Source of the DNA: Synechococcus sp. MW101C3
GTDB lineage: Bacteria; Cyanobacteriota; Cyanobacteriia; PCC-6307; Cyanobiaceae
Reading direction: 5' to 3'
Assembly (NCBI RefSeq): GCF_002252635.1
Contig: NZ_NQKX01000007.1
Coordinates: 1 to 64,000 of the forward strand
Length of the DNA: 64,000 nucleotides
Numbering within the stretch: the stretch's first letter is position 1; each line of letters opens with the position of its first letter. The notes below the pieces were generated by a model that saw nothing but the letters and a program-made list of their open reading frames with translations, was not told the origin of the DNA and did not search any database. A program made the translations under genes and the position numbers. Below, piece after piece: positions 58,453 to 64,000 of this stretch.

Positions 58453-59056
58453 GCTTGCGAGCCCAGCCCTCCAGCCACAGTTCATCGGCGCGGCAGAAGC
58501 ATCGTGGCGACCAGCCCCCCACCAGCAACCAGCCCACCGCACCGATGGGTTGCACGATCACGGCTGGCGTGCCCAGCGGCAAGCCGGTGAACTCCTGGCG
58601 GCCGGGATAAAGGCGCAGGTCCACCAGCGAAACGCAGCGCTCCGTCCGTCGGGCCCGCTCGCAGATTGCACCCGGGAAGAAGGGCTCTTCGGCCAGCACC
58701 CCGCGGCGCAGAACCACCCGGCCCTGCCAGAACAGCAGCACGCTGGCGGCGGGCGTGGCGGTGAGCAGCATGTGGCTGCCCCAGGCGAGTTCCTGCCGGG
58801 CCAGGGGCGGGAGGGCCTCATCAAGTTCCAGCCCCTGGGGCCCGGGCAACTCCACCCGTTCCGGTGCCGCCGGCAGGGCCCGCGTCCAGAGCACGGCCAC
58901 CAGCATCAGGCCCACCGCCATCAGGCTGGCGAGCACGGCTGCCCGCTCCAGAGCGGGAGAAAGGTCGGGTGCCGTGAGCTGGTTGAGCAGGCAGAGCAGC
59001 AGGCCGAGCACTCCGGCAGCCAGGCAGAGCCGTGCCGGCGGCGGGAGACCGGCCAT
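58394..59056 (-). CDS. CCB2/CCB4-like cofactor assembly protein (cytochrome b6f)
   Basis: A 220-residue membrane protein resembling the cofactor assembly of complex C, subunit B group (CCB2/CCB4), which in algae and plants attaches haem c' (cn) to cytochrome b6. Two hydrophobic segments lie in the N-terminal third (LCLAAGVLGLLLCLLNQL, AAVLASLMAVGLMLVAVLW). A soluble part follows with WGSHMLLTATPAASVLLFWQGRVVLRRG, EFTGLPLGTPAVIVQPIG and WLLVGGWSPRCF. ATG 59056 is chosen over the upstream frame to 59092. It overlaps lptC convergently by 59 bp and is divergent from psb32 (about 98 bp). Confidence 0.8.
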   Translation of the reverse strand: MAGLPPPARLCLAAGVLGLLLCLLNQLTAPDLSPALERAAVLASLMAVGLMLVAVLWTRALPAAPERVELPGPQGLELDEALPPLARQELAWGSHMLLTATPAASVLLFWQGRVVLRRGVLAEEPFFPGAICERARRTERCVSLVDLRLYPGRQEFTGLPLGTPAVIVQPIGAVGWLLVGGWSPRCFCRADELWLEGWARKLRTTLEDASAPGPAPVAAP

Positions 59057-59154
59057 GGGATTCTGGCGATTGGAATACGAACGCTGACACATCAGGGCGC
59101 GACAGCAGGGCCTGCGGGCGGCAGACTGACAATCACAACTGTGAGGCCCGGTCT

Positions 59155-59823
59155 TTGCGTCTGCCGCTGCGTCTACTGGCTGCCATCACCGTGTTGCTGC
59201 TCCAGTTCCTGCCCGTAGCGGCGGCCTGGGCCGTCGGAGCCAGCGCCTATCCCGCTCTGCCCCAGCAGCACCTGATCGATCCCGCCGAGCTGTTCAGCAG
59301 GGCCACGGCGGTGGAGCTGGAACGCCGGCTCAAGGAGCTGCAGGCCGATCACATCGAAGCCCGCCTGGTCACGGTGCAGCGCCTCGACTACGGCCTCGAT
59401 CTCGAGACCCTCGGCCAGCAATTAATCGACCGCTGGTCCACCGCCTCCAGCGACGACTCCTCCCAGCTGATCCTGCTGATCGATTCGCAGACGAACACTG
59501 CCGCCGTGGTGGCCAGTGACACCCTGCTGGACCAGCTTCCTGAATCCCTGCTGCGCAACACCGCCGATCGCACCATGGCGATACCAATCCGGCTGGGATC
59601 ACGCTACCGCCAGGCCTCACTCGATGCCCTCGACCGCATCACGGCCGTGCTGGCAGGCGGCGAAGACCCTGGCCCGCCGCTGGAGCAGGTGATCGTGCCA
59701 GTGGAGTCGAACATCCCCACCCAGGAGGAAACGGCCTCCAGCAATGGTTTCACCTGGATCGTCGTGCTGTTGGTGGTGGGCACGGTGGTGCCGATGCTCA
59801 CCTGGTGGGTTTTCTCCCGCTGA
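59155..59823 (+). CDS. psb32: Psb32/TPM-domain photosystem II repair protein
   Basis: A 222-residue thylakoid protein: an N-terminal signal (LRLLAAITVLLLQFLPVAAAWA), a TPM domain in the lumen (about 35-180; LFSRATAVELERRLKEL, VTVQRLDYGLDLETLGQQLIDRW, LILLIDSQTNTAAVVAS), and one C-terminal transmembrane helix (WIVVLLVVGTVVPMLTWWVF). Psb32 accelerates photosystem II repair in Synechocystis and plants (TLP18.3). The start is TTG 59155, since the only in-frame ATG further upstream precedes implausible sequence. It precedes pxcA by 6 bp, giving a thylakoid/membrane pair. Confidence 0.87.
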   Translation: MRLPLRLLAAITVLLLQFLPVAAAWAVGASAYPALPQQHLIDPAELFSRATAVELERRLKELQADHIEARLVTVQRLDYGLDLETLGQQLIDRWSTASSDDSSQLILLIDSQTNTAAVVASDTLLDQLPESLLRNTADRTMAIPIRLGSRYRQASLDALDRITAVLAGGEDPGPPLEQVIVPVESNIPTQEETASSNGFTWIVVLLVVGTVVPMLTWWVFSR

Positions 59824-59829
59824 GCACCC

Positions 59830-60972
59830 ATGGGTCTGACCGACTGGATGGGAACCTTCGGGAAGGCCCGCACCAAGGATCTGCGCAGCAATCTGGAGCG
59901 CGCCTATGAGGCCGCCCTGCTGATCCAGAACATTGAGCTCGAATACTTCAACGACCGCCCTGTGCGGCCGGAGCTTGAGCTGAGCATGCCGGCGTCGGTG
60001 CAGGCGCAGATGATGCGGCGGTTTCGCAGTTCACTGGAGCTGTGCCGGCAGGTGGTGGAGGAACTCCAGCCCCGCCGCCACGAACTCGATCCCCAGGAGC
60101 TGCGGCAGTTCCAGCTGATTGAAACAGTTGAGGGGCGCTACTCCAACCGCAAGCCGCTCTCCACCCTCACCCGCTCGCCGGAGTTGTTGCCCCGCAGCCT
60201 GATGGGGTTGATGGAGAAGGTGCGACGGCAGCTGGATCCCCAGGCAGAGGCCACCGTGGTGGCTGGCTTTCGCCGGCGCCGCGATTCCACGCTGGTGTCG
60301 CTGCGCATCCTGCTGCTGCTGGTGCTGGTGCCGCTGCTGATGCAGCAGGCCAGCCGCACCTTCGTGATTTCGCCCTTGGTGGATCGCTTCGCGCCCGACG
60401 TGCCCTTCCTCACTTACCCCAAACCGCAGCTTGAAGAGGCGGCTGTGGAGAAGCTGCGTGTGTACAAAGCGGAGCTGGAATTCGATGCCCTGCTCAAGGG
60501 CGAAGACCTCCCCGACCCGGCGGCGATGCACAAGGCCCTGGCCAGCCGCGCCGCCGAACTGAAGGAAGAAGCGGATGGACAGAGCACCCTGGCGATCAAG
60601 AACGTGCTCTCCGATGCCTTCGGGCTGCTCAGTTTCGGGCTGGTCTGCCTGCTGGCCCGTGAGGACATCCGGGTGCTGCGCGGCTTTCTGGACGAACAGG
60701 TGTATGGCCTGAGCGACAGTGCCAAGGCCTTTGCAATCATTCTTTTTACCGACATCTTCGTGGGATTTCACAGCCCGGAAGGCTGGACTGTGTTGCTCGA
60801 CGGTGTAGCCACCCACCTGGGACTACCGGTGAGAGAGAACTTCGTGATGCTCTTCATCGCCACCTTCCCGGTGATTCTGGCCACGATCTTCAAGTATTGG
60901 ATTTTCCGCTATCTCAACCGTGTGTCCCCATCTTCTGTGGCCACGCTGCGCAACATGAATGGCGGGGGCTGA
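59830..60972 (+). CDS. pxcA: Proton extrusion protein PxcA (CemA/CotA family)
   Basis: Inner-membrane protein of 380 residues needed for light-induced proton extrusion and inorganic carbon uptake in cyanobacteria; related to plastid CemA. The N-terminal soluble part (about 1-155) is helical. Membrane segments follow: STLVSLRILLLLVLVPLLMQQ, then after a long helical loop SDAFGLLSFGLVCLL, AKAFAIILFTDIFVGFHSPEGW and FVMLFIATFPVILATIFKYWIF. VGFHSPEGWTVLLD and FKYWIFRYLNR.SPSSVATLRNMN are family hallmarks. Its end overlaps cobU's ATG 60959 by 14 bp. Confidence 0.94.
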   Translation: MGLTDWMGTFGKARTKDLRSNLERAYEAALLIQNIELEYFNDRPVRPELELSMPASVQAQMMRRFRSSLELCRQVVEELQPRRHELDPQELRQFQLIETVEGRYSNRKPLSTLTRSPELLPRSLMGLMEKVRRQLDPQAEATVVAGFRRRRDSTLVSLRILLLLVLVPLLMQQASRTFVISPLVDRFAPDVPFLTYPKPQLEEAAVEKLRVYKAELEFDALLKGEDLPDPAAMHKALASRAAELKEEADGQSTLAIKNVLSDAFGLLSFGLVCLLAREDIRVLRGFLDEQVYGLSDSAKAFAIILFTDIFVGFHSPEGWTVLLDGVATHLGLPVRENFVMLFIATFPVILATIFKYWIFRYLNRVSPSSVATLRNMNGGG

Positions 60973-61513
60973 CGCCATGCTCACCCTGGTGACCGGTCCG
61001 AGCCGGAGCGGCAAGAGCCGCTGGGCCGAGCACCTGGCCCTGCATTCGGGCCGGCCGGTCACCTACATCGCCACCGGCCCCCGCCTCGAGGGCGATGCCA
61101 GCTGGAGCGAGCGGCTGGCCCTGCACCGCCGCCGCCGGCCGGCCGACTGGCCCACCTGGGAGGTGGAAGGGCAGCTCAGCGCCGCGCTGGAGCGGGCGCC
61201 CGCTGAGCGACTGCTGCTGATCGACTCGCTCGGCACCTGGCTGGCGCACCACCTCGAACTGGACACAGGCGCCTGGGAGCAGGAACAGCAGCATCTGCTG
61301 TCGGCGTTGCAGCGTTGCCGCGCCGCCGCGCTGATCGTGTCTGAGGAGACTGGCTGGGGTGTGGTGCCCCCCACGGCGATCGGCGGGCGCTTCCGGGATC
61401 GGCTCGGGGCGCTGCAACAAGAGCTGCTGCCCCGCTGCAACGAGGCCTGGCTGGTGGTGCACGGGCGGGCGATCGATCTGCTGCGGCTGAGCAGGCCGGT
61501 GCCGGAGCTCTGA
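60959..61513 (+). CDS. cobU: Adenosylcobinamide kinase / adenosylcobinamide-phosphate guanylyltransferase
   Basis: Bifunctional enzyme of nucleotide-loop assembly in cobalamin synthesis: phosphorylates adenosylcobinamide and transfers GMP. A 184-residue protein with P-loop VTGPSRSGKSRWAE, YIATGPRLEGD, RLALHRRRRPADW with the His for GMP attachment, LLLIDSLGTWLA and VSEETGWGVVP. ATG 60959 overlaps pxcA; an in-frame ATG at 60977 (MLTLVTGPS) gives a more typical N-terminus. It is followed after 3 bp by trmL, so pxcA-cobU-trmL form a tight cluster. Confidence 0.93.
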   Translation: MAGADAMLTLVTGPSRSGKSRWAEHLALHSGRPVTYIATGPRLEGDASWSERLALHRRRRPADWPTWEVEGQLSAALERAPAERLLLIDSLGTWLAHHLELDTGAWEQEQQHLLSALQRCRAAALIVSEETGWGVVPPTAIGGRFRDRLGALQQELLPRCNEAWLVVHGRAIDLLRLSRPVPEL

Positions 61514-61516
61514 GCC

Positions 61517-62014
61517 ATGCCGCGCGTGGTGCTGTTTGAGCCGGAGATCCCGCCGAACACCGGCAATGTGGCGCGCACCTGTGCGGCCACCGGCTGCGAG
61601 CTTCACCTGATCGAACCGCTGGGCTTCCAGATCGATGACCGGCAGCTGAAGCGGGCGGGCCTGGACTATTGGCCCTGGGTACAGCTGCATCGCCACGCCA
61701 ACCTGGTGAGCTTCGAGCAGCACCGCCGCAGGTGCGGTGGGCGCCTGGTGGCCTTCAGCAGCCAGGTGGACCAGCCCTACACCTCCTTCGCCTTCCGAGA
61801 CGACGACTGGCTGCTGCATGGGCGTGAATCGAGCGGCCTGCCGCCGGATGTGCTGGCCGCCGCCGATGCCCGGCTCACCGTGCCGATGCCGGGCTCGGTG
61901 CGCAGCGGTGGTGGGGTGCGCAGCCTCAACCTCTCCGTGGCCGCTGCCGTGGTGTTGTTTGAGGCCATTCGCCAGTTGGGGACAGGGATCTCCAGCACCG
62001 CCAGGGACGCTTGA
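61517..62014 (+). CDS. trmL: tRNA (cytidine/uridine-34-2'-O)-methyltransferase TrmL
   Basis: SPOUT-class (knotted) methyltransferase of 165 residues modifying the wobble nucleoside 2'-O in tRNA-Leu isoacceptors. Motifs: VVLFEPEIPPNTGNVARTCAA at the start, LHLIEPLGF, LHGRESSGLPPDV and the SAM-knot segment MPGSVRSGGGVRSLNLSVAAAVVLFE. It matches E. coli TrmL in length. The 3 bp to cobU imply cotranscription. It ends before a promoter-like element and hairpin ahead of the M23 gene. Confidence 0.93.
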   Translation: MPRVVLFEPEIPPNTGNVARTCAATGCELHLIEPLGFQIDDRQLKRAGLDYWPWVQLHRHANLVSFEQHRRRCGGRLVAFSSQVDQPYTSFAFRDDDWLLHGRESSGLPPDVLAAADARLTVPMPGSVRSGGGVRSLNLSVAAAVVLFEAIRQLGTGISSTARDA

Positions 62015-62038
62015 ACCCCGTTCGCTCCGGCCTTCAGG

Positions 62039-62067
62039 TTGTCTAAAGGAGTTCAGGCCGCTACTGT
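62039..62067 (+). promoter_or_regulatory. Candidate sigma-70 promoter for the M23 peptidase gene
   Basis: TTGTCT (62039-62044) and TACTGT (62062-62067) are separated by 17 bp, a good match to -35 and -10 spacing. A transcript from here would start near 62074 and begin with the hairpin at 62075-62103. It lies 25 bp after the trmL stop and 60 bp upstream of the M23 ATG. Confidence 0.45.
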
Positions 62068-62074
62068 CGGCGCG

Positions 62075-62107
62075 ACCCGGGGGGTGGCGGCTTCTCCACC
62101 GGGTTTT
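62075..62107 (+). terminator. Hairpin plus T-run in the leader of the M23 peptidase gene
   Basis: ACCCGG (62075-62080) and TGG (62085-62087) pair with CCA/CCGGGT (62096-62103) leaving a GGGG bulge and an 8-base loop; TTTT follows at 62104. The T-run ends 20 bp before the M23 ATG. It is either the trmL terminator or an attenuator/leader structure. Confidence 0.5.
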
Positions 62108-62126
62108 GTCCAATGGGTGAATTTGC

Positions 62127-63209
62127 ATGAAGCCTTCGCAACTGATCCTGCCTCTGATGGGAGCCCTCCCGGTTCTCTCTCTGGTGGCTGCTGCGGCCAT
62201 CCCTGGCATCGCCGACTCCCGCTCCAGCGGGGTTGATGAGCTGTCTGCCGGCTTCGGGGATGCTCTGGGGCTGACGGCCGAACCCAAAGCGGTCCAGCAG
62301 CTCGCCTCGCTCCCCAAGGCCAGCGACAGGGTGTGGATCCAGGTGCGCGCAGAGGTCACCCTGGATGAGCTCGCTCAGCAGCTGCGCATCCAGGAAACGC
62401 CCCTGGCCCGCATGAATGATGTGACCGAAGACCACAGGTTCAGCCAGGGCGACTGGCTGGTGATCCCTGGACGTGACACCAACCGGGCCCGCAGCGTGGC
62501 CGCCCTCGATCCCGAGCAGATCCGGCGCTCCGCCCCGCTCTCCGAGCTGCCACCCCTGGAATCCACCGGAGTGGTGCGCTTCGGCGACAGCCTGATGAAG
62601 CTCGCCAAGCGCTACAACCTCACGATTCAGGAGCTGCTGCGGCTGAACCCCGGCCTAGAGGCCGCCCGGCTCGTGGCCGGTACCCAGGTGCGGCTGGCCC
62701 GTTCCGCCCCCGGCCGCACCCGGATGGTGCTCGGGCTCAATCCCGTGGGCAGCGGCGGGCTCAGCTGGCCGGATCTCCCCTCCTTCGGTGGCCGTCCAGA
62801 GGTGGAGCAAGGCCCCACCCAGGGCGACGCCACCTGGATCTGGCCCACCAGAGGGGTGTTCAGCTCCGGCTTCGGCTGGCGCTGGGGGCGCATGCACAAA
62901 GGCGTCGACATCGCCAACAACGTCGGCACGCCGATCGTGGCCGCCCGATCCGGCCAGGTGGTCTTTGCCGGCTGGCATGACGGGGGCTACGGCTACCTGG
63001 TGGAGATCCAGCACAGCGACGGCAGCAAGTCGCTCTACGCCCACAACAGCCGCCTGATGGTGAGAGTCGGCCAGATGGTGGGCCAGGGAACCGTGATCAG
63101 CTCGATGGGCAGCACCGGACGCAGCACCGGGCCTCACCTCCACTTCGAGATCCATCCCCCCGGCCGTGGTGCCGTGAATCCCCTGGAGTTCCTCCCCGGC
63201 CGCGCCTGA
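62127..63209 (+). CDS. LysM-domain M23 family metallopeptidase
   Basis: A 360-residue exported peptidase likely cleaving peptidoglycan crossbridges or stem peptides, or activating amidases (NlpD/EnvC type). A signal peptide is at the N-terminus (LILPLMGALPVLSLVAAAA). Two LysM-like segments follow: about 72-112 (VTLDELAQQLRIQETPL and GDWLVIPG) and about 145-190 (FGDSLMKLAKRYNLTIQELL). The C-terminal M23 domain (about 230-355) has the zinc site HKGVDIA and HLHFEIHPPG, and SGFGWRWGRMHKG. ATG 62127 is 20 bp after a hairpin with T-run, suggesting leader control. Confidence 0.94.
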   Translation: MKPSQLILPLMGALPVLSLVAAAAIPGIADSRSSGVDELSAGFGDALGLTAEPKAVQQLASLPKASDRVWIQVRAEVTLDELAQQLRIQETPLARMNDVTEDHRFSQGDWLVIPGRDTNRARSVAALDPEQIRRSAPLSELPPLESTGVVRFGDSLMKLAKRYNLTIQELLRLNPGLEAARLVAGTQVRLARSAPGRTRMVLGLNPVGSGGLSWPDLPSFGGRPEVEQGPTQGDATWIWPTRGVFSSGFGWRWGRMHKGVDIANNVGTPIVAARSGQVVFAGWHDGGYGYLVEIQHSDGSKSLYAHNSRLMVRVGQMVGQGTVISSMGSTGRSTGPHLHFEIHPPGRGAVNPLEFLPGRA

Positions 63210-63258
63210 GACGCGCCGCACGGGAGGCGTCGGGCCGTCGTTTAAGCTCTCCACACAA

Positions 63259-63332
63259 GGCTCGGTAGCTCAGCTGGTTAGAGCGTGGGATTCATAACCC
63301 CAAGGTCGGGAGTTCAAGTCTCCCCCGAGCCA
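63259..63332 (+). tRNA. tRNA-Met (CAU), probably elongator
   Basis: A 74-nt cloverleaf: acceptor GGCTCGG (63259-63265) pairs perfectly with CCGAGCC (63325-63331), discriminator A, no encoded CCA. The D arm is GCTC/GAGC, the anticodon loop TTCATAA gives CAU, and the T arm is GGGAG with loop TTCAAGT and CTCCC. The G1:C72 pair and the absence of the initiator features argue for elongator tRNA-Met; a lysidine-modified tRNA-Ile2 (CAU) is less likely. The anticodon stem has an A31-C39 mismatch. Confidence 0.92.
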
Positions 63333-63574
63333 TTGCCCTGAAAATCGATACAACCCAGTGGTAGATCCAGTGGCACTTCAATTCTTTGACATTGATCGTT
63401 TGACATCCTTGTCACCTCAATGGGGTGACACCTGACGTTGGCGAGACTTTGTTGGCGCCTGAAGCTGGCGAGTTCTGCTGAGCGCTCTGCGCGGCTCGGC
63501 CAATGACTCAATCCCGGCCCTGCGTGCCGGGGCGTACGAATCAGCCAGCACTCAAGTTGGGTCCGCATGAAAAC
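63333..63574. other. Intergenic region after tRNA-Met
   Basis: This is the left part of a gap of about 460 bp between tRNA-Met and the partial gene at the right edge. A 6-bp hairpin GTCACC/GGTGAC (63411-63416 and 63424-63429) and a pair of TTTGACAT octamers 14 bp apart (63385 and 63399) are visible. No gene is apparent. Confidence 0.4.
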
Positions 63575-63671
63575 GGGGTGGGTCCCATCCGGGGTTGGTT
63601 CCATCCGCGGTGGATTGACTGTGGGGTGCGTTCAATCCGCGGGGGATCAATGTTGGATGGGTTCCATGCGG
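63575..63671. repeat. Degenerate G-rich repeats, about 30-bp period
   Basis: Four copies of a core like GGGTGGGTTCCATCCGCGG occur near 63575-63592, 63593-63610, 63623-63642 and 63655-63671. Spacing is irregular (about 18-32 bp) and copies differ by several bases. Confidence 0.5.
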
Positions 63672-63692
63672 GGTGAACGTGATCGTCTCTCT

Positions 63693-63772
63693 CGCTTCCT
63701 GAATCAACCTGCCGCTTTCTGACTCAGCGTCTCGCTTTCTGATTGAGGCTCTCGCTATCTGAGTCACCATCG
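63693..63772. repeat. Four tandem 20-bp imperfect repeats
   Basis: Units begin at 63693, 63713, 63733 and 63753: each starts CGCTTTCTGA or a one-base variant (CGCTTCCTGA, CGCTATCTGA) and continues with a more variable half such as CTCAGCGTCT. The exact 20-bp period and lack of an open frame with repeat-encoded protein suggest non-coding repeats. They end 18 bp before the stop of the partial gene on the minus strand. Confidence 0.7.
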
Positions 63773-63789
63773 CGCATCGCCGCGTGATC

Positions 63790-64000
63790 TCAGCGCATTT
63801 CGATGGCGTTCAGGCGCTCACGAAAGCTGGGGGCGGAATTGGCTGAAGCGGCTCCGTAATCCGAGGTGGTGTTCGCAGCCTCGCTGGCGCCACCACGGGC
63901 ACCGGAGCGCCTTGAGGAGGATGAGGAACCACGGCCACGGCGTGCCGGGCTGCCATCGGCCTGGGGACGCTGAATCGGGTGGGAGACGATTTCGCTGCGC
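63790..64000 (-). CDS. C-terminal end of a protein cut by the window edge
   Basis: The minus-strand frame is open from the right edge to a TGA at 63790-63792, giving about 70 residues. The visible part is Arg/Gly/Ser/Ala-rich and looks disordered (for example RRGRGSSSSSRRSG), then ends in a helical SFRERLNAIEMR. Such RG/S-rich linkers with a short conserved C-terminal helix occur in several cyanobacterial proteins; the visible piece is not enough to name one. Codon use matches the window. Confidence 0.6.
   Translation of the reverse strand, partial: RSEIVSHPIQRPQADGSPARRGRGSSSSSRRSGARGGASEAANTTSDYGAASANSAPSFRERLNAIEMR

Noticed and set aside
63259-63332. tRNA-Met as an attachment site of an integrated element
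   Set aside because: No second copy of the tRNA 3' end and no integrase in the window; only neighbouring repeats hint at it.
63575-63772. CRISPR array
   Set aside because: Repeats are short, imperfect and contiguous without unique spacers of constant length, and no cas gene is near.

Overview
The window is a stretch of cyanobacterial chromosome, most likely from the high-GC picocyanobacterial branch (Synechococcus/Cyanobium-like). The evidence is apcD (phycobilisome core terminal emitter), psb32, pxcA, hemJ, a Ycf35-like protein, a cyanobacterial-type Hfq, a CCB2/CCB4-like cytochrome b6f assembly factor, DUF1995, DUF3370 and DUF4330 proteins, and several HIP1 octamers (GCGATCGC, for example near 2300, 10061 and 24893). 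Genes are dense, GC-rich and mostly housekeeping, with short gaps, many 1-60 bp overlaps and several GTG/TTG starts. I see no rRNA, CRISPR array, intact insertion sequence or prophage.

Layout. 0-7.6 kb: ribBA, argC, purN, a Ycf35-like protein, an M61 protease, an Amidase_2 protein and a possible lysozyme-like exported protein. 7.7-11.5 kb: pgi, then a formaldehyde-detoxification pair (frmA, S-formylglutathione hydrolase). 11.5-20 kb: leuS, hfq, dapF with an unusual cysteine-containing tail, DUF1995, DUF4330, a PBP4-type carboxypeptidase, a DivIVA/Cdv3-like coiled-coil protein and coaD. 20-26 kb: flavin reductase-like protein, uvrC, an FeS photolyase-related protein, hemJ, a PHP phosphoesterase and an unknown protein. 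26-35 kb: cobN, ilvE, metH. 35-41.6 kb: small unknown proteins, DUF2237, an SDR, gpsA, a SpoIID-like protein, Ap4A phosphorylase, and a SigF-like sigma factor divergent from a small membrane protein. 41.8-44.6 kb: DUF3370 and a J-domain protein. 44.6-46.4 kb: a 1.8-kb gene-poor stretch with two perfect hairpins. 46.4-63.2 kb: apcD, a TrmA/RumA-type RNA methyltransferase, pheT, rpmG-rpsR-RNase II, an FAD oxidoreductase, metG-lptC, a CCB-like factor, psb32, pxcA-cobU-trmL and a LysM/M23 peptidase. The right edge has tRNA-Met(CAU), a repeat-rich gap and the end of one more gene.

Functional themes: cobalamin (cobN, cobU, B12-dependent metH), cell envelope (dapF, dacB, two peptidoglycan-hydrolase-type genes, SpoIID-like, M23, lptC), photosynthesis support (apcD, psb32, pxcA, hemJ, CCB-like) and translation (leuS, pheT, metG, rpmG, rpsR, trmL, tRNA-Met).

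I did not find a clear new multi-gene system. The points that most merit follow-up are the dapF cysteine tail, the shared start-codon palindrome of purN and the Ycf35-like gene, the sigma factor/small membrane protein pair, the gene-poor island beside apcD, the leader hairpin of the M23 gene, the hairpin between rpmG and rpsR, and the tandem repeats beside tRNA-Met.
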